From positions 1 to 64,000 of the forward strand of contig NZ_JAQGNX010000107.1 of assembly GCF_028293835.1 (NCBI RefSeq): a stretch of 64,000 bases of DNA, written 5' to 3'. The position numbers and the translations under genes are program-made. Every line of letters starts with the position of its first letter. Within the stretch, counting starts at the first letter, position 1. This DNA is from Pseudomonas sp. GTDB taxonomy: Bacteria; Pseudomonadota; Gammaproteobacteria; Pseudomonadales; Pseudomonadaceae. The notes beneath the pieces are model-generated. The model was given only the letters and a program-made list of their open reading frames with translations. It was not told the DNA's origin and did no database searches. This document shows positions 35,503 to 45,296 of the stretch, one piece after another.

Positions 35503-37275
35503 ATGTGCGGATTAGCAGGTGAAATCAGATTTGACCATCAACCAGCGGACCTCACTGCTGTTGAACGAATTACTCATAATCTGGCCCCTCGCGGGCCGGA
35601 TGCCTGGGGCTTCCACTCCCAAGGCCCGGTCGCGCTCGGTCATCGGCGGCTGAAGATCATGGACCTGTCGCAGGCCTCAGCGCAGCCGATGGTTGACCAC
35701 TCTCTGGGCTTGTCGCTGGCGTTCAACGGCGCTATTTATAATTACCCCGAGTTACGCACTGAACTGGAGATCCTCGGTTATACGTTTTATTCCGGCGGCG
35801 ACACCGAAGTGTTGCTCAAGGGCTATCACGCCTGGGGCGCCGACCTGTTGCCCAAGCTCAACGGCATGTTCGCCTTCGCCATTTGGGAACGTGACACCCA
35901 AGAGCTGTTCATCGCTCGGGACCGTCTGGGCGTCAAACCGCTGTATTTGTCGCGGACCGATAAACGGTTACGCTTTGCCTCAACCCTGCCGGCGCTGCTC
36001 AAAGGCGGTGACATCAACCCGCTGCTGGATCCCATCGCCCTGAACCACTACCTGAATTTCCACTCAGTAGTGCCCTCGCCGCGCACGTTGTTGGCTGGCA
36101 TTGAAAAACTGCCACCAGCCACTTGGCTGCGTATCGACGCCAGCGGCAAATCGGAGCAGAAAGTCTGGTGGCGCTTGCCTTACGGGCAAAATGCCGATGA
36201 AGCCAACCTGACCCTGGAAGACTGGCGCGACCGTGTATTGGACAGCACCCGTGAAGCGGTAGCGATTCGACAACGAGCCGCAGTGGACGTGGGGGTTCTG
36301 CTGTCGGGCGGTGTCGATTCAAGTTTGTTGGTGGGCCTGCTGCGTGACGTCGGCGTAGAAGACTTGTCGACGTTCTCCATCGGTTTTCAGGACGCAGGCG
36401 GCGAGCGCGGCGATGAGTTTCAATATTCGGACCTGATCGCCAAACATTACGGCACCCGGCATCATCAACTACGGATCAATGAAAGCGAGATCATCGAGCA
36501 ATTGCCCGCGGCGTTCCGTGCCATGAGCGAGCCGATGATCAGCCACGATTGCATCGCGTTTTACCTGTTGTCTCGGGAAGTTGCCAAGCATTGCAAAGTG
36601 GTGCAGAGCGGCCAGGGCGCGGACGAACTGTTTGCCGGCTACCACTGGTATCCGCAAGTGGACGGCGCCAGCGATCCTTATGCAGCGTATCGCGGGGCCT
36701 TTTTCGACCGGACCTACGATGAGTACGCCGCCACCGTACAGCCGCAATGGCTGACCAGCAACGACGCTGCGGGCGATTTCGTGCGAGAACATTTCGCCCA
36801 GCCGGGTGCCGATGCCGCTGTGGATAAAGCGCTGCGGCTGGACAGCACAGTGATGCTGGTGGATGACCCCGTGAAGCGCGTCGACAACATGACCATGGCG
36901 TGGGGCTTGGAAGCACGTACACCGTTTCTCGATTACCGCCTGGTGGAGCTGTCTGCTCGGGTGCCAGGCAAATTCAAACTGCCCGATGGCGGCAAACAGG
37001 TGCTGAAGGAAGCCGCTCGGTTGGTGATTCCTGCTGAAGTGATCGACCGCAAAAAAGGTTATTTTCCGGTGCCGGGATTAAAGCACCTGCAAGGCGACAC
37101 GCTGCAGTGGGTGCGTGAGCTGTTACTTGACCCAAGCCAGGATCGCGGCCTGTTCCGTCCAGAAATGCTCGACAGCCTGCTGACCGATCCCGACGGCCAG
37201 CTGACACCACTTCGCGGTTCCAAGCTGTGGCAGCTCGCAGCGCTGAACCTGTGGCTCAGCGAACAAGGACTTTGA
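35503..37275 (+). CDS. N-acetylglutaminylglutamine amidotransferase (AsnB-like)
   Basis: Amidates N-acetylglutaminylglutamine to NAGGN, a dipeptide osmoprotectant. The 590 residues begin MCGLAGEIRFD, so C2 is the class II glutaminase nucleophile. The glutaminase domain runs to about 210. The AsnB-type synthetase domain has the ATP pyrophosphatase P-loop LLSGGVDSSLLVGLL and ends with EARTPFLDYRLVEL and KKGYFP. Its substrate is set by the next gene, the NAGGN synthetase, three bases downstream. I recall the same three-gene unit as PA3459-PA3461, induced by salt in Pseudomonas. No AlgU-type promoter was convincing here. Confidence 0.93.
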   Translation: MCGLAGEIRFDHQPADLTAVERITHNLAPRGPDAWGFHSQGPVALGHRRLKIMDLSQASAQPMVDHSLGLSLAFNGAIYNYPELRTELEILGYTFYSGGDTEVLLKGYHAWGADLLPKLNGMFAFAIWERDTQELFIARDRLGVKPLYLSRTDKRLRFASTLPALLKGGDINPLLDPIALNHYLNFHSVVPSPRTLLAGIEKLPPATWLRIDASGKSEQKVWWRLPYGQNADEANLTLEDWRDRVLDSTREAVAIRQRAAVDVGVLLSGGVDSSLLVGLLRDVGVEDLSTFSIGFQDAGGERGDEFQYSDLIAKHYGTRHHQLRINESEIIEQLPAAFRAMSEPMISHDCIAFYLLSREVAKHCKVVQSGQGADELFAGYHWYPQVDGASDPYAAYRGAFFDRTYDEYAATVQPQWLTSNDAAGDFVREHFAQPGADAAVDKALRLDSTVMLVDDPVKRVDNMTMAWGLEARTPFLDYRLVELSARVPGKFKLPDGGKQVLKEAARLVIPAEVIDRKKGYFPVPGLKHLQGDTLQWVRELLLDPSQDRGLFRPEMLDSLLTDPDGQLTPLRGSKLWQLAALNLWLSEQGL

Positions 37276-37278
37276 CTG

Positions 37279-39027
37279 ATGAAACACAATGCCTCCGTGT
37301 TTAGCCAGCGGCTGTTACGCGGTCAGTCGCCCTCCTACGAACGGTTGCAGGCGCGCCTGGCCGAAGATGGCAGCGAACTCGATACCGAGCCACTGGCGTT
37401 GCATTGCGGCTGGGGCCGGTTGCTGATCGGTCACACCTACCGCGACCCGGCCGCCTTGGCCCATGAGCTGCTTAACGAAAAGCCCGGTGAACGTGACATC
37501 GCGTTATATGTTGCGGCGCCGCAGCAAGTACTGGCGCAATCGCCGCAGCAGCTGTTTCTGGATCCGTCCGACACCTTGCGCCTGTGGTTCAGCGATTACC
37601 GCCCTGCCCAGAAGATCTTTCGCGGATACCGCATTCGTCGTGCGCAAAACGCGGCCGACTGGCAGTCCATTAACACTCTGTACCTGACCCGAGGAATGTT
37701 GCCCGTCGACCCTGCCCTGCTGACGCCGCGCCATCAAGGTGGACCGGTGTATTGGTTGGCCGAGGATGAGAGCAGCAACGCGGTTATCGGCAGCATCATG
37801 GGGCTCAATCATCAAAAAGCATTTAACGACCCCGAGAACGGCAGCAGTTTGTGGTGCCTGGCGGTTGATCCGCAGTGCACTCGTCCTGGCGTCGGTGAAG
37901 TGCTGGTGCGGCATTTGATCGAGCATTTCATGAGCCGCGGGCTGAGCTACCTCGACCTCTCGGTGCTGCACGACAATCAGCAGGCGAAAAACCTGTACAC
38001 CAAGCTCGGTTTTCGCAACCTGCCAACCTTTGCCATCAAGCGCAAGAATGGCATTAACGAACACTTGTTTTTGGGTCCTGGCCCACAAGCGAACTTCAAC
38101 CCGTACGCACGAATCATTGTTGAGGAGGCGCATAAACGCGGCATTGATGTGCAAGTCGATGATGCCGACGCCGGTCTGTTTACGTTGAGTTACGGCGGTA
38201 GACGGGTGCGCTGCCGCGAGTCGTTGAGCGACCTGACCACGGCGGTGAGCATGACCTTGTGCCAGGACAAAAGCCTGACCCATCGCACGCTCAAAGCCGC
38301 AGGTTTGTGCCTGCCGGTGCAGCAGTTGGCCGGTGAAACGGATGCGAACAGGGCGTTCCTCGAAGCGCACCGACACATCGTGGTCAAGCCGCTGGACGGC
38401 GAACAAGGCCACGGTGTTGCGGTAGATTTGCGCACGATGGAAGAGGTCGACGCGGCCATCGAGCGCGCTCAAGGGTTCGACAGCCGAGTATTGCTTGAAA
38501 GCTATCACCAGGGCCTGGACCTGCGCGTGGTGGTGATTGGTTTCGAAGTGGTGGCGGCGGCCATTCGCCGCCCGGCTGAAGTGGTTGGCGACGGCAGCCA
38601 CACCATTGGCGAACTGATCGAAGCACAAAGTCGTCGCCGATCAGCCGCCACGGGGGGCGAAAGCAAGATTCCCCGGGATGAAGAGACCGAGCGTACGTTG
38701 CATGATGCCGGGTATGACTACACCAGCGTGTTGCCCGCTAACGAACGCCTGGCCGTGCGGCGCACCGCCAACCTGCACACTGGCGGCTGCCTGGAGGATG
38801 TCACCGCAATTCTGCACCCAGTGTTGGCTGACGCGTCGATTCGTGCCGCGAGGGCCTTGGACATTCCGGTGGTAGGCCTCGATTTGATGGTGCCGGCGGC
38901 CGATCAACCGGAGTACGTTTTTATTGAGGCCAACGAACGTGTCGGCCTCGCCAACCATGAACCACAACCCACTGCCGAACGCTTTGTCGATCTGCTGTTT
39001 CCACACAGTTTGCCAGCGCACAGCTGA
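37279..39027 (+). CDS. N-acetylglutaminylglutamine synthetase (GNAT + ATP-grasp)
   Basis: Makes N-acetylglutaminylglutamine from glutamine and an acetyl donor; 582 residues. The N-terminal half holds a GNAT acetyltransferase domain (about 110-290), with conserved WCLAVDPQCTRPGVGEVLVRHL and DLSVLHDNQQAKNLYTKLGF blocks. The C-terminal half (about 300-575) is an ATP-grasp ligase of the cyanophycin-synthetase type, including VVKPLDGEQGHGVAV and EYVFIEANERVGLANHEP. The stop is followed by a REP element, then the M42 peptidase gene. The fusion of acetylation and ligation is the family hallmark. Confidence 0.94.
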   Translation: MKHNASVFSQRLLRGQSPSYERLQARLAEDGSELDTEPLALHCGWGRLLIGHTYRDPAALAHELLNEKPGERDIALYVAAPQQVLAQSPQQLFLDPSDTLRLWFSDYRPAQKIFRGYRIRRAQNAADWQSINTLYLTRGMLPVDPALLTPRHQGGPVYWLAEDESSNAVIGSIMGLNHQKAFNDPENGSSLWCLAVDPQCTRPGVGEVLVRHLIEHFMSRGLSYLDLSVLHDNQQAKNLYTKLGFRNLPTFAIKRKNGINEHLFLGPGPQANFNPYARIIVEEAHKRGIDVQVDDADAGLFTLSYGGRRVRCRESLSDLTTAVSMTLCQDKSLTHRTLKAAGLCLPVQQLAGETDANRAFLEAHRHIVVKPLDGEQGHGVAVDLRTMEEVDAAIERAQGFDSRVLLESYHQGLDLRVVVIGFEVVAAAIRRPAEVVGDGSHTIGELIEAQSRRRSAATGGESKIPRDEETERTLHDAGYDYTSVLPANERLAVRRTANLHTGGCLEDVTAILHPVLADASIRAARALDIPVVGLDLMVPAADQPEYVFIEANERVGLANHEPQPTAERFVDLLFPHSLPAHS

Positions 39028-39046
39028 CGTCCTGACTACCCCTATG

Positions 39047-39125
39047 CTGTAGGAGCCAACGTGTTGGCGAGAGATTTGCGCAGCGTACCCAATCAGACGC
39101 CTCGCCAACAAGTTGGCTCCTGCAG
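39047..39125. repeat. REP-type inverted repeat, family A
   Basis: Arms 39047-39070 and about 39101-39125 (AGGAGCCAACGTGTTGGC and GCCAACAAGTTGGCTCC). It separates the NAGGN synthetase from the M42 peptidase gene inside the osmolyte cluster. Confidence 0.88.
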
Positions 39126-39165
39126 AGCATTGGATCTGCCTTTCATCCCGTATTAGGAGCTACCC

Positions 39166-40362
39166 ATGACAGCTGCAACTGTCCCAGAACCGGACCTGAA
39201 GTACCTGCAGAAAGTCCTCCTGGAAATGCTCGCGATTCCCAGCCCGACCGGATTTACCGACACCATCGTGCGCTATGTCGCCGAGCGACTGGAAGAACTC
39301 GGCATTCCTTTTGAATTGACCCGGCGCGGGACCATTATCGCCACCTTGAAGGGCAAGCAAAAAAGCCCAGACCGCGCTGTTTCCGCACATTTGGACACCA
39401 TCGGTGCCAGCGTACGTGCGGTGCAGGAAAATGGACGACTGTCGTTGGCGGCCATTGGATGCTGGTCCAGCCGTTTCGCTGAAGGCAGCCGCGTCAGCGT
39501 GTTCACCGACACCGGGGTTATTCGCGGCAGCGTGCTGCCATTAATGGCCTCCGGGCACGCGTTCAATACCGCTGTGGACCAAATGCCCATCAGTTGGGAC
39601 CACGTGGAATTGCGTCTGGATGCCTACAGTGCAACCCGCGCCGACTGTGAATCGCTGGGCGTTAACATTGGCGATTTCGTGGCCTTTGATCCGCTGCCGG
39701 AATTTACCGACAGCGGGCACATCAGTGCGCGCCATCTGGACGACAAAGCCGGTGTCGCGGCGTTGCTCACGGCGTTGAAATCCATTGTCGACAGCGGCGC
39801 CGAACCGCTGATCGATTGTCACCCGCTGTTCACCATCACCGAGGAAACCGGCACAGGTGCGGCGGCCGTATTGCCGTGGGACGTCAGTGAGTTTGTCGGC
39901 ATCGACATTGCGCCTGTGGCACCGGGTCAAGCGTCCAACGAACACGCGGTTAGCGTGGCGATGCAGGACTCTGGCGGTCCTTACGACTATCATTTGTCTC
40001 GGCATTTACTGCAACTGGGACTTGAAAACCAATTGCCGATCCGTCGGGACGTGTTTCGCTATTACTTCAGCGACGCCCATTCGGCGGTGACTGCCGGGCA
40101 TGACATTCGTACCGCCCTGCTCGCGTTTGGTTGCGATGCGACCCACGGCTATGAACGCACCCACATCGACAGCCTCAGTGCATTGAGCCGCCTGCTAGGC
40201 GCCTACATCCTCAGCCCGCCGGTATTTGCCAGCGATGCGCAGCCGGCCAAAGGCTCCCTTGAGCGCTTCAGCCATCAGATTGAACATGATGCGCAGATGG
40301 AGTCCGATACCCGCGTGCCCCCCGTAGAGAGCCTGATCGGCCAGCGCAACGACGAGCCCTAA
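39166..40362 (+). CDS. NAGGN-system M42-family metallopeptidase
   Basis: A 398-residue dinuclear zinc aminopeptidase of the M42 (glutamyl aminopeptidase/FrvX) type, found with NAGGN genes and probably recycling the dipeptide. Candidate ligands and catalytic residues are in VSAHLDTIGA (His/Asp), HISARHLDDKAG (bridging Asp), ITEETGTGAA (Glu-Glu), VGIDIAPVAP (Asp) and DATHGYERTHIDS (His). AGGAG precedes the ATG. A family A REP element lies between it and the synthetase, so it may have its own transcript or lower expression. Confidence 0.93.
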   Translation: MTAATVPEPDLKYLQKVLLEMLAIPSPTGFTDTIVRYVAERLEELGIPFELTRRGTIIATLKGKQKSPDRAVSAHLDTIGASVRAVQENGRLSLAAIGCWSSRFAEGSRVSVFTDTGVIRGSVLPLMASGHAFNTAVDQMPISWDHVELRLDAYSATRADCESLGVNIGDFVAFDPLPEFTDSGHISARHLDDKAGVAALLTALKSIVDSGAEPLIDCHPLFTITEETGTGAAAVLPWDVSEFVGIDIAPVAPGQASNEHAVSVAMQDSGGPYDYHLSRHLLQLGLENQLPIRRDVFRYYFSDAHSAVTAGHDIRTALLAFGCDATHGYERTHIDSLSALSRLLGAYILSPPVFASDAQPAKGSLERFSHQIEHDAQMESDTRVPPVESLIGQRNDEP

Positions 40363-40484
40363 GCCCTGGGATAAGCCCCTCGGGCGACGTGAAACCGCGC
40401 GTCGCCCTGACGCAAAGCTCGACATGGGTTGTAGCCTGCCGCCAGCAAGCGCGCTAGCATCGCGATAATTCATGCGAGAAGACC

Positions 40485-40712
40485 ATGCTCATTCCCTACG
40501 ACCAACTTGAAGCCGACACCCTCACTCGATTGATCGAGGACTTCGTCACCCGTGACGGCACCGACAACGGCGACGAAACACCGCTGGAAACCCGGGTACT
40601 CAGGGTCCGACACGCCCTCGGCAAAGGCCAGGCAGTGATCGTGTTCGAACCGGAAAGCGAGCAATGCCAGCTCATGCTCAAACGCGACGTGCCCAAGGAA
40701 TGGCTTGATTGA
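40485..40712 (+). CDS. YheU-family protein (UPF0270)
   Basis: 75-residue acidic cytoplasmic protein beginning MLIPYDQLEADTLTRLIEDF, the conserved YheU start. The C-terminal CQLMLKRDVPKEWLD also fits. The E. coli relative lies in an unrelated operon and has no clear role. GAGAAG precedes the ATG. Located 122 bases after the M42 peptidase, as I recall for PA3463. Confidence 0.9.
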   Translation: MLIPYDQLEADTLTRLIEDFVTRDGTDNGDETPLETRVLRVRHALGKGQAVIVFEPESEQCQLMLKRDVPKEWLD

Positions 40713-40734
40713 GGGCAAAGATCCTGTGCAGGCC

Positions 40735-40823
40735 TGTGTAGGACCGAATCTATTCGGGAAGGCCGCCACTCGGTGTGTCTGATAAACCGAGGCGTGGCAG
40801 TCGCGAGCACGTTCGCTCCCACC
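40735..40823. repeat. REP-like inverted repeat, family C
   Basis: Left arm GTGTAGGACCGAATCTATTC and right arm GCGAGCACGTTCGCTCCCACC, with an inner inverted repeat (ACTCGGT / ACCGAGG) that could form a large stem. It follows the YheU gene. Confidence 0.55.
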
Positions 40824-40876
40824 GAGATACGAATGGCCCTTGGCTCCGCGTCCTACAGAGATTCAGTGTTACACGC

Positions 40877-40923
40877 AAAAAAACGCCCAGCTATCGTCAC
40901 AAGACCGGGGTTTTTATGGGCGT
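40877..40923 (-). terminator. Rho-independent terminator of the csrA-like gene
   Basis: Read on the minus strand: stem ACGCCCA (40923-40917), long loop, then TGGGCGT (40889-40883) running into seven T (40883-40877). The upstream arm lies inside the last codons of csrA, so the hairpin folds from coding sequence. Confidence 0.75.
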
Positions 40924-41091
40924 TGCCATAAGCTTGAGTATCCGCTGGTAGACCTCGGCACGGTTGATTTTGACGTCTTTTGGCGCGTTGATGCCAAGCC
41001 GAACCTGTTTGCCGTTCACGCCGAGAACCTGCACGGTGATGTTGTCGCCGATGGAAAAGGTCTCTCCGACCTCCCGAGTCAATACAAGCAT
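40897..41091 (-). CDS. csrA: CsrA/Rsm-family post-transcriptional regulator
   Basis: 64-residue RNA-binding dimer of the CsrA/RsmA family, which blocks ribosome binding at GGA motifs and is sequestered by RsmX/Y/Z RNAs. It opens [16 protein letters not shown], with L4 and R6, and keeps R44 (INRAEVYQR) in the RNA-binding face. Sequence details ([19 protein letters not shown]) are closer to RsmE/RsmI paralogues than to RsmA as I remember them, and the tail ([12 protein letters not shown]) is unusual. Pseudomonas often has three or more such genes. The gene stands alone on the minus strand with its own terminator. Confidence 0.95.
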   Translation of the reverse strand: MLVLTREVGETFSIGDNITVQVLGVNGKQVRLGINAPKDVKINRAEVYQRILKLMATPIKTPVL

Positions 41092-41233
41092 TTGTCTGCC
41101 CTCTTTGTTACAAAAGAACGCAGATTGCCCTGCTAAATCGTCCCCTTCAATGCACTGATGGCAAATCAGTTATGCCCTTCAACCTCACCGGAGAGTTCCT
41201 ACGGAATCGCCCTATATTGGCTAAAAACATCGG

Positions 41234-41566
41234 TCAGGATTGGGAGAATCGCGGACCGAACAAGATGATGCTGGCGCCGATGACGCACAATGCGGCGCCC
41301 AGCCAGTCAGAATTCAGCGGCCGGACCCGTTCGATCAAACCCAACCAGCCGATGGACGCAACAATATAGATTCCGCCATACGCGGCGTAGGCACGGCCGG
41401 CGTATGTGGCTTCAACCCGAGTCAGCAGCAAGGCAAACAGGGTCAGGCTGAGCAACGCGGGAATGACCCATAGCATGCTTTTTCCCAGGCGCAGCCACAT
41501 CCAGAACGCGTAACAGCCGGCGATCTCAAATAACGCGGCGAGGAAGAACCAAAGGTAATTGAGCAC
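41234..41566 (-). CDS. YnfA-family membrane protein (UPF0060)
   Basis: 110-residue inner-membrane protein with four predicted TM helices (about 3-22, 31-50, 61-80, 88-106) and the family signature [20 protein letters not shown]. YnfA is related to the small multidrug-resistance (SMR) transporters; E. coli-type YnfA has been linked to efflux. The start [22 protein letters not shown] (key part [16 protein letters not shown]) is typical. Confidence 0.93.
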   Translation of the reverse strand: MLNYLWFFLAALFEIAGCYAFWMWLRLGKSMLWVIPALLSLTLFALLLTRVEATYAGRAYAAYGGIYIVASIGWLGLIERVRPLNSDWLGAALCVIGASIILFGPRFSQS

Positions 41567-41656
41567 GGCAGAATCTCGCTGGGTTAAGTGGCGGTAACCC
41601 TAGCGAGATGGGCGGGTTAGAGCAAGAAATCCGCGGTAACTGACATGATCGTGGCT

Positions 41657-42457
41657 TTACAACTTTGCCCGCATTTTGTCGGACATCGACGCCATTTCGT
41701 CATACAGCATTTGCGGATTTTTCTGCTTCAGCTGCCAAGCCATGCGCCCTTGCTCATGGGGCAAAATCATGAATTCGCCTTGGGCCACGTGTTCAAAAAT
41801 GTAGTTGGCAATGTCGCCGGCACTGATGGGTGAACTCTCCAACAATTTGCCGACCTGAGCTTTCATCGCCGGGGTTGGGCCACGGAAGGAGTCGAGCAAA
41901 TTGGTCTGGAAAAACGACGGGCACACCACGTGCACACTGACCTCTTGATGGCGCAGCTCGATCAGCAGGCTTTCTGACAACGCCACCACGCCGGCTTTGG
42001 CCACGTTGTAATTGCTCATGGCAGGACCTTGCATCAGAGCTGCCATGGAGGCGATGTTGATGATTTTGCCTTTGCTCGATTCAAGCATCGGCAAAAACGC
42101 CTTGCAGCCCTTGACCACGCCCATCAGGTTAATCGCGATCTGCCAGTCCCAATCTTCCAGCGACAACTCTGCAAAAAAACCCCCGGAAGCAACCCCGGCG
42201 TTATTGACGATCACATCAATACCGCCAAACTTTTCCTCGCATGCCTGGGCGAAAGCCGTCAGTTGGCTGTAATCACGCACATCGCAGCGTTGAACGAAAC
42301 CGTCGCCGCCCGCCTCGCGCACCAGCTTCAGGGTTTCTTGCAGGCCGGATTCGTTGACATCCGATAATGCCAATTGCCAGCCTTCGCGGGCCCAACGCAG
42401 GGCGATTTCACGACCCAGGCCCGATCCGGCACCGGTGACCATCATGCGATTTTGCAT
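41657..42457 (-). CDS. Short-chain dehydrogenase/reductase
   Basis: 266-residue classical SDR. Cofactor motif TGAGSGLG (8-15), NNAG near 88, catalytic Ser in IASMAALMQG, and YNVAK (Tyr-x-x-x-Lys). An acidic residue at the end of the second strand (SDVNES) suggests NAD preference. The C-terminal tail is longer than minimal SDRs. Substrate unknown. The ATG at 42457 lies 106 bases after the DUF2784 gene end on the same strand. Confidence 0.92.
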   Translation of the reverse strand: MQNRMMVTGAGSGLGREIALRWAREGWQLALSDVNESGLQETLKLVREAGGDGFVQRCDVRDYSQLTAFAQACEEKFGGIDVIVNNAGVASGGFFAELSLEDWDWQIAINLMGVVKGCKAFLPMLESSKGKIINIASMAALMQGPAMSNYNVAKAGVVALSESLLIELRHQEVSVHVVCPSFFQTNLLDSFRGPTPAMKAQVGKLLESSPISAGDIANYIFEHVAQGEFMILPHEQGRMAWQLKQKNPQMLYDEMASMSDKMRAKL

Positions 42458-42563
42458 AGGGGAATGCCTTGTTGTTCTGGAGAAGATGAGCCGCAGTGTA
42501 GCGAAGGATATCGCTGCCGAGCCCTACCATCAAAATGCTGAATGCCAAGGACAAACCCGCAGA

Positions 42564-42941
42564 CTATAAGGCCTTGCGCTTAATCAGATAACCTCTCAAC
42601 AACCCGCCATAGACCCCGACGTTGACCAGAACCACCACAGCACCCAGCCACCATTGAGTCTGTGGCGTCAGCCCCGCCGGGTAAATCAATGGGATCAAGT
42701 AATGCTCGATGAAATCACCACTGTAACCCCGTTCACCCGCTCGCCATCGCAGGCTGTTTTCCAGCGGCGTGAGCGGGCAATACAGGTGAAAGAACTCAAC
42801 CACTGCGCCCCAGAGGACCGCAGGCAGATGCAATACCATCAACCAGCGCCAGCGAATGATCAGCAGCCCGCCAAGCACAACGAAGACAATGAATAAAAGA
42901 TGCATGAACACCACAGCATCGGCGGCGACCCGATAAAGCAT
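42564..42941 (-). CDS. DUF2784 membrane protein
   Basis: 125-residue inner-membrane protein with three or four TM helices. DUF2784 blocks: ADAVVFMHLLFIVFVVLGG, the central VEFFHLYCPLTPLENSLR, and GDFIEHYLIPLIYP. The conserved Cys-Pro-Leu-Thr and His suggest a binding role, but none is known. It is divergent from the small DUF3309 gene. Confidence 0.9.
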   Translation of the reverse strand: MLYRVAADAVVFMHLLFIVFVVLGGLLIIRWRWLMVLHLPAVLWGAVVEFFHLYCPLTPLENSLRWRAGERGYSGDFIEHYLIPLIYPAGLTPQTQWWLGAVVVLVNVGVYGGLLRGYLIKRKAL

Positions 42942-43087
42942 ATTTCACGCTCGTTTAAATTTTACGTTGAGACTACGGACTTTTTTAAAACGGCTGGAGT
43001 CGGACTATTTAAGCAGTACACACTGCACGCATTGAGCGTCAGGCGTGGAATCTGTTGAAGCCATCCAAAGAAAAGAAGGAACTCATC

Positions 43088-43246
43088 ATGGGCATCGGCA
43101 CTATTCTTATCATCATCCTGATCATCTTGCTAGTTGGCGGCCTGCCAGTATTCCCGCACTCCAGAAGCTGGGGCTACGGACCATCGGGCATCATCGGTAC
43201 TATTCTGGTGATCCTGTTGATATTGGTATTGCTTGGCCGAATCTAG
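43088..43246 (+). CDS. DUF3309-family small membrane protein
   Basis: 52 residues from the ATG at 43088, with AAGGAA seven bases upstream: MGIGTILIIILIILLVGGLP, a polar Ser/Tyr/Gly-rich middle (FPHSRSWGYGPSG), then a second hydrophobic helix ending LLGRI. This is the standard DUF3309 pattern, found in many proteobacteria and often stress-induced. Function unknown. It has a bidirectional terminator behind it. Confidence 0.88.
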   Translation: MGIGTILIIILIILLVGGLPVFPHSRSWGYGPSGIIGTILVILLILVLLGRI

Positions 43247-43283
43247 CGTTTCAAGAGTCAAACCCGCCGTTGAAATTAGACAG

Positions 43284-43311
43284 AAAAAAAGCAGCCCTAG
43301 GGCTGCTTTTT
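43284..43311. terminator. Bidirectional Rho-independent terminator
   Basis: Perfect stem GCAGCCC-TA-GGGCTGC (43291-43306) flanked by seven A on the left and five T on the right, between the convergent DUF3309 and actP genes. It can end transcription in both directions. Confidence 0.9.
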
Positions 43312-43329
43312 CATGTGCATCACGGCGTA

Positions 43330-44988
43330 TTAGTGAGACACCGCACCGGACGCGCCGAGGCCAGTCTGCGAGCGTACAAACTGCGGGAGGAACAAGGCAC
43401 GTTCGCCCTCTGCCGCTTTCGACTTATCAGTAATCGAGAAGAACCAGATACCGACGAAGGCCACGGCGATGGAGAACAGCGCCGGGTATTCGTACGGGAA
43501 GATTGGCGTAGCGTGGTGCAGGATTTGCACCCAGATGGTTGGGCCAAGGATCATCAGGCCAACCGCCGTTATCAAGCCCATCCAGCCGCCAATCATGGCG
43601 CCACGGGTGGTCAGGTTTTTCCAGTACATGGAAAGCAGCAGTACCGGGAAGTTACAACTTGCCGCGATGGAGAATGCCAGGCCGACCATGAACGCGATGT
43701 TCTGGTTTTCGAACAGAATGCCCAGGGCAATCGCCACAATAGCAAGGACGATAGTGGTGATCTTCGATACCCGAATCTCATCTTTCTCGTTAGCTTTGCC
43801 TTCTTTGATCACGCTGGCGTACAGGTCGTGGGACACCGCCGAAGCACCGGCCAGGGTCAGGCCCGCAACCACCGCCAGGATGGTGGCGAACGCCACTGCC
43901 GAGATGAAACCCAGGAACAGACTGCCACCGACCGCGTCGGCCAGGTGCACCGCTGCCATGTTATTACCGCCCAACAGCGCGCCTGCAGCGTCTTTAAAGG
44001 CCGGGTTGGTGCTGACCAGCACGATCGCGCCAAAGCCGATGATGAAGGTCAGGATGTAGAAGTAACCAATAAACCCTGTTGCGTAGAGCACCGACTTACG
44101 CGCTTCTTTAGCGTCGCTCACGGTGAAGAAGCGCATCAGAATGTGTGGCAGGCCAGCCGTACCGAACATCAACGCCAAGCCCAGCGAGAAGGCCGAGATC
44201 GGGTCTTTCACCAGTCCGCCAGGGCTCATGATCGCTTCACCTTTAGGGTGAACTTTGGTCGCCTCGGAGAACAGCGTGTTGAAATCGAAGTTGACGTGTT
44301 TCATGACCATGATCGCCATGAACGTTGCGCCGGACAGCAGCAGCACTGCTTTGATGATCTGTACCCATGTGGTGGCCAACATGCCGCCAAACAGTACGTA
44401 CATGCACATCAGGATGCCGACCAGGATCACCGCAACGTAGTAGTCGAGACCGAACAGCAACTGGATCAGTTTGCCGGCACCAACCATTTGCGCGATCAGA
44501 TAGAACGCTACAACCACCAGCGAACCGCAGGCAGACAGGGTCCGAATTTCTTTTTGCTTGAGGCGATACGACGCCACGTCAGCAAACGTGTACTTACCCA
44601 GGTTGCGCAGGCGTTCGGCGATCAGAAACAAAATGATCGGCCAGCCCACCAGGAAGCCGATGGAGTAAATCAAACCATCGTAACCGGAGGTGTATACCAG
44701 TGCGGAAATACCCAGGAAGGAGGCTGCCGACATATAGTCGCCAGCGATTGCCAGGCCGTTTTGCAAACCGGTGATTTTGCCGCCGGCCGCGTAGTAGTCT
44801 GCCGCCGACTTGGTGCGTTTGGACGCCCAGTAAGTGATGCACAGGGTGATACCGACGAACAGGACGAACATGATGATCGCCGACACGTTCAACGGTTGTT
44901 TATGCACTGCTCCGGTGAGGGCCTCGGCCGCCCACAGGCTCGGTGCGAATACTGCCAGGCCAAGGGCCGTTAGTAGACGCCGGATCAT
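43330..44988 (-). CDS. actP: Cation/acetate symporter ActP
   Basis: Sodium:solute-symporter-family permease for acetate and related short monocarboxylates; 552 residues. A signal-like N terminus is followed by about 13 TM helices. Family blocks include [25 protein letters not shown] (key part [12 protein letters not shown]), [20 protein letters not shown], and a Gly-rich sodium site. It overlaps the DUF485 gene (yjcH) by four bases, the usual operon arrangement. In P. aeruginosa this unit is PA3234-PA3235, as I remember. Confidence 0.95.
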   Translation of the reverse strand: MIRRLLTALGLAVFAPSLWAAEALTGAVHKQPLNVSAIIMFVLFVGITLCITYWASKRTKSAADYYAAGGKITGLQNGLAIAGDYMSAASFLGISALVYTSGYDGLIYSIGFLVGWPIILFLIAERLRNLGKYTFADVASYRLKQKEIRTLSACGSLVVVAFYLIAQMVGAGKLIQLLFGLDYYVAVILVGILMCMYVLFGGMLATTWVQIIKAVLLLSGATFMAIMVMKHVNFDFNTLFSEATKVHPKGEAIMSPGGLVKDPISAFSLGLALMFGTAGLPHILMRFFTVSDAKEARKSVLYATGFIGYFYILTFIIGFGAIVLVSTNPAFKDAAGALLGGNNMAAVHLADAVGGSLFLGFISAVAFATILAVVAGLTLAGASAVSHDLYASVIKEGKANEKDEIRVSKITTIVLAIVAIALGILFENQNIAFMVGLAFSIAASCNFPVLLLSMYWKNLTTRGAMIGGWMGLITAVGLMILGPTIWVQILHHATPIFPYEYPALFSIAVAFVGIWFFSITDKSKAAEGERALFLPQFVRSQTGLGASGAVSH

Positions 44989-45296
44989 TGCTGAGCCTCC
45001 TTGAGAATTGCCTTGTTCAGGTCGTCGAACTCACCGTTGGCACGGTATACGTAGATCGCAGTCAAGACGAACGCTGAAAGAATCAGCCCCACACCGATGG
45101 GAATTCCCCAGGTGATCGATGATTCAGGGCTAAGTTTTGCCCCGAGTACATGCGGCCCATAAGCAATCAGAAAGATGAAGGCGGCGTAAAGCCCGAGCAT
45201 GATCGCCGAGAGTATCCAGGCGAAACGTTCTCTCTTCGCAACCAGCTCTTTAAAAAGCGGGCTGTTTTGAATCGAGAGGTAAATGCTGTCGTTCAT
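44985..45296 (-). CDS. yjcH: DUF485 inner-membrane protein YjcH
   Basis: 103 residues from the ATG at 45296 (GAGGA upstream), two TM helices (about 25-47 and 60-82). DUF485 signature: [20 protein letters not shown]. It is the standard small partner of ActP; its job in acetate uptake is not well defined. Translation is probably coupled to actP through a four-base overlap. Confidence 0.93.
   Translation of the reverse strand: MNDSIYLSIQNSPLFKELVAKRERFAWILSAIMLGLYAAFIFLIAYGPHVLGAKLSPESSITWGIPIGVGLILSAFVLTAIYVYRANGEFDDLNKAILKEAQQ

Noticed and set aside
43045..44973. A 642-codon open frame on the plus strand
   Set aside because: It lies antisense to actP, whose family motifs are unmistakable. 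The translation is His/Gln/Arg-rich and matches nothing; it is a by-product of GC-rich codon use.
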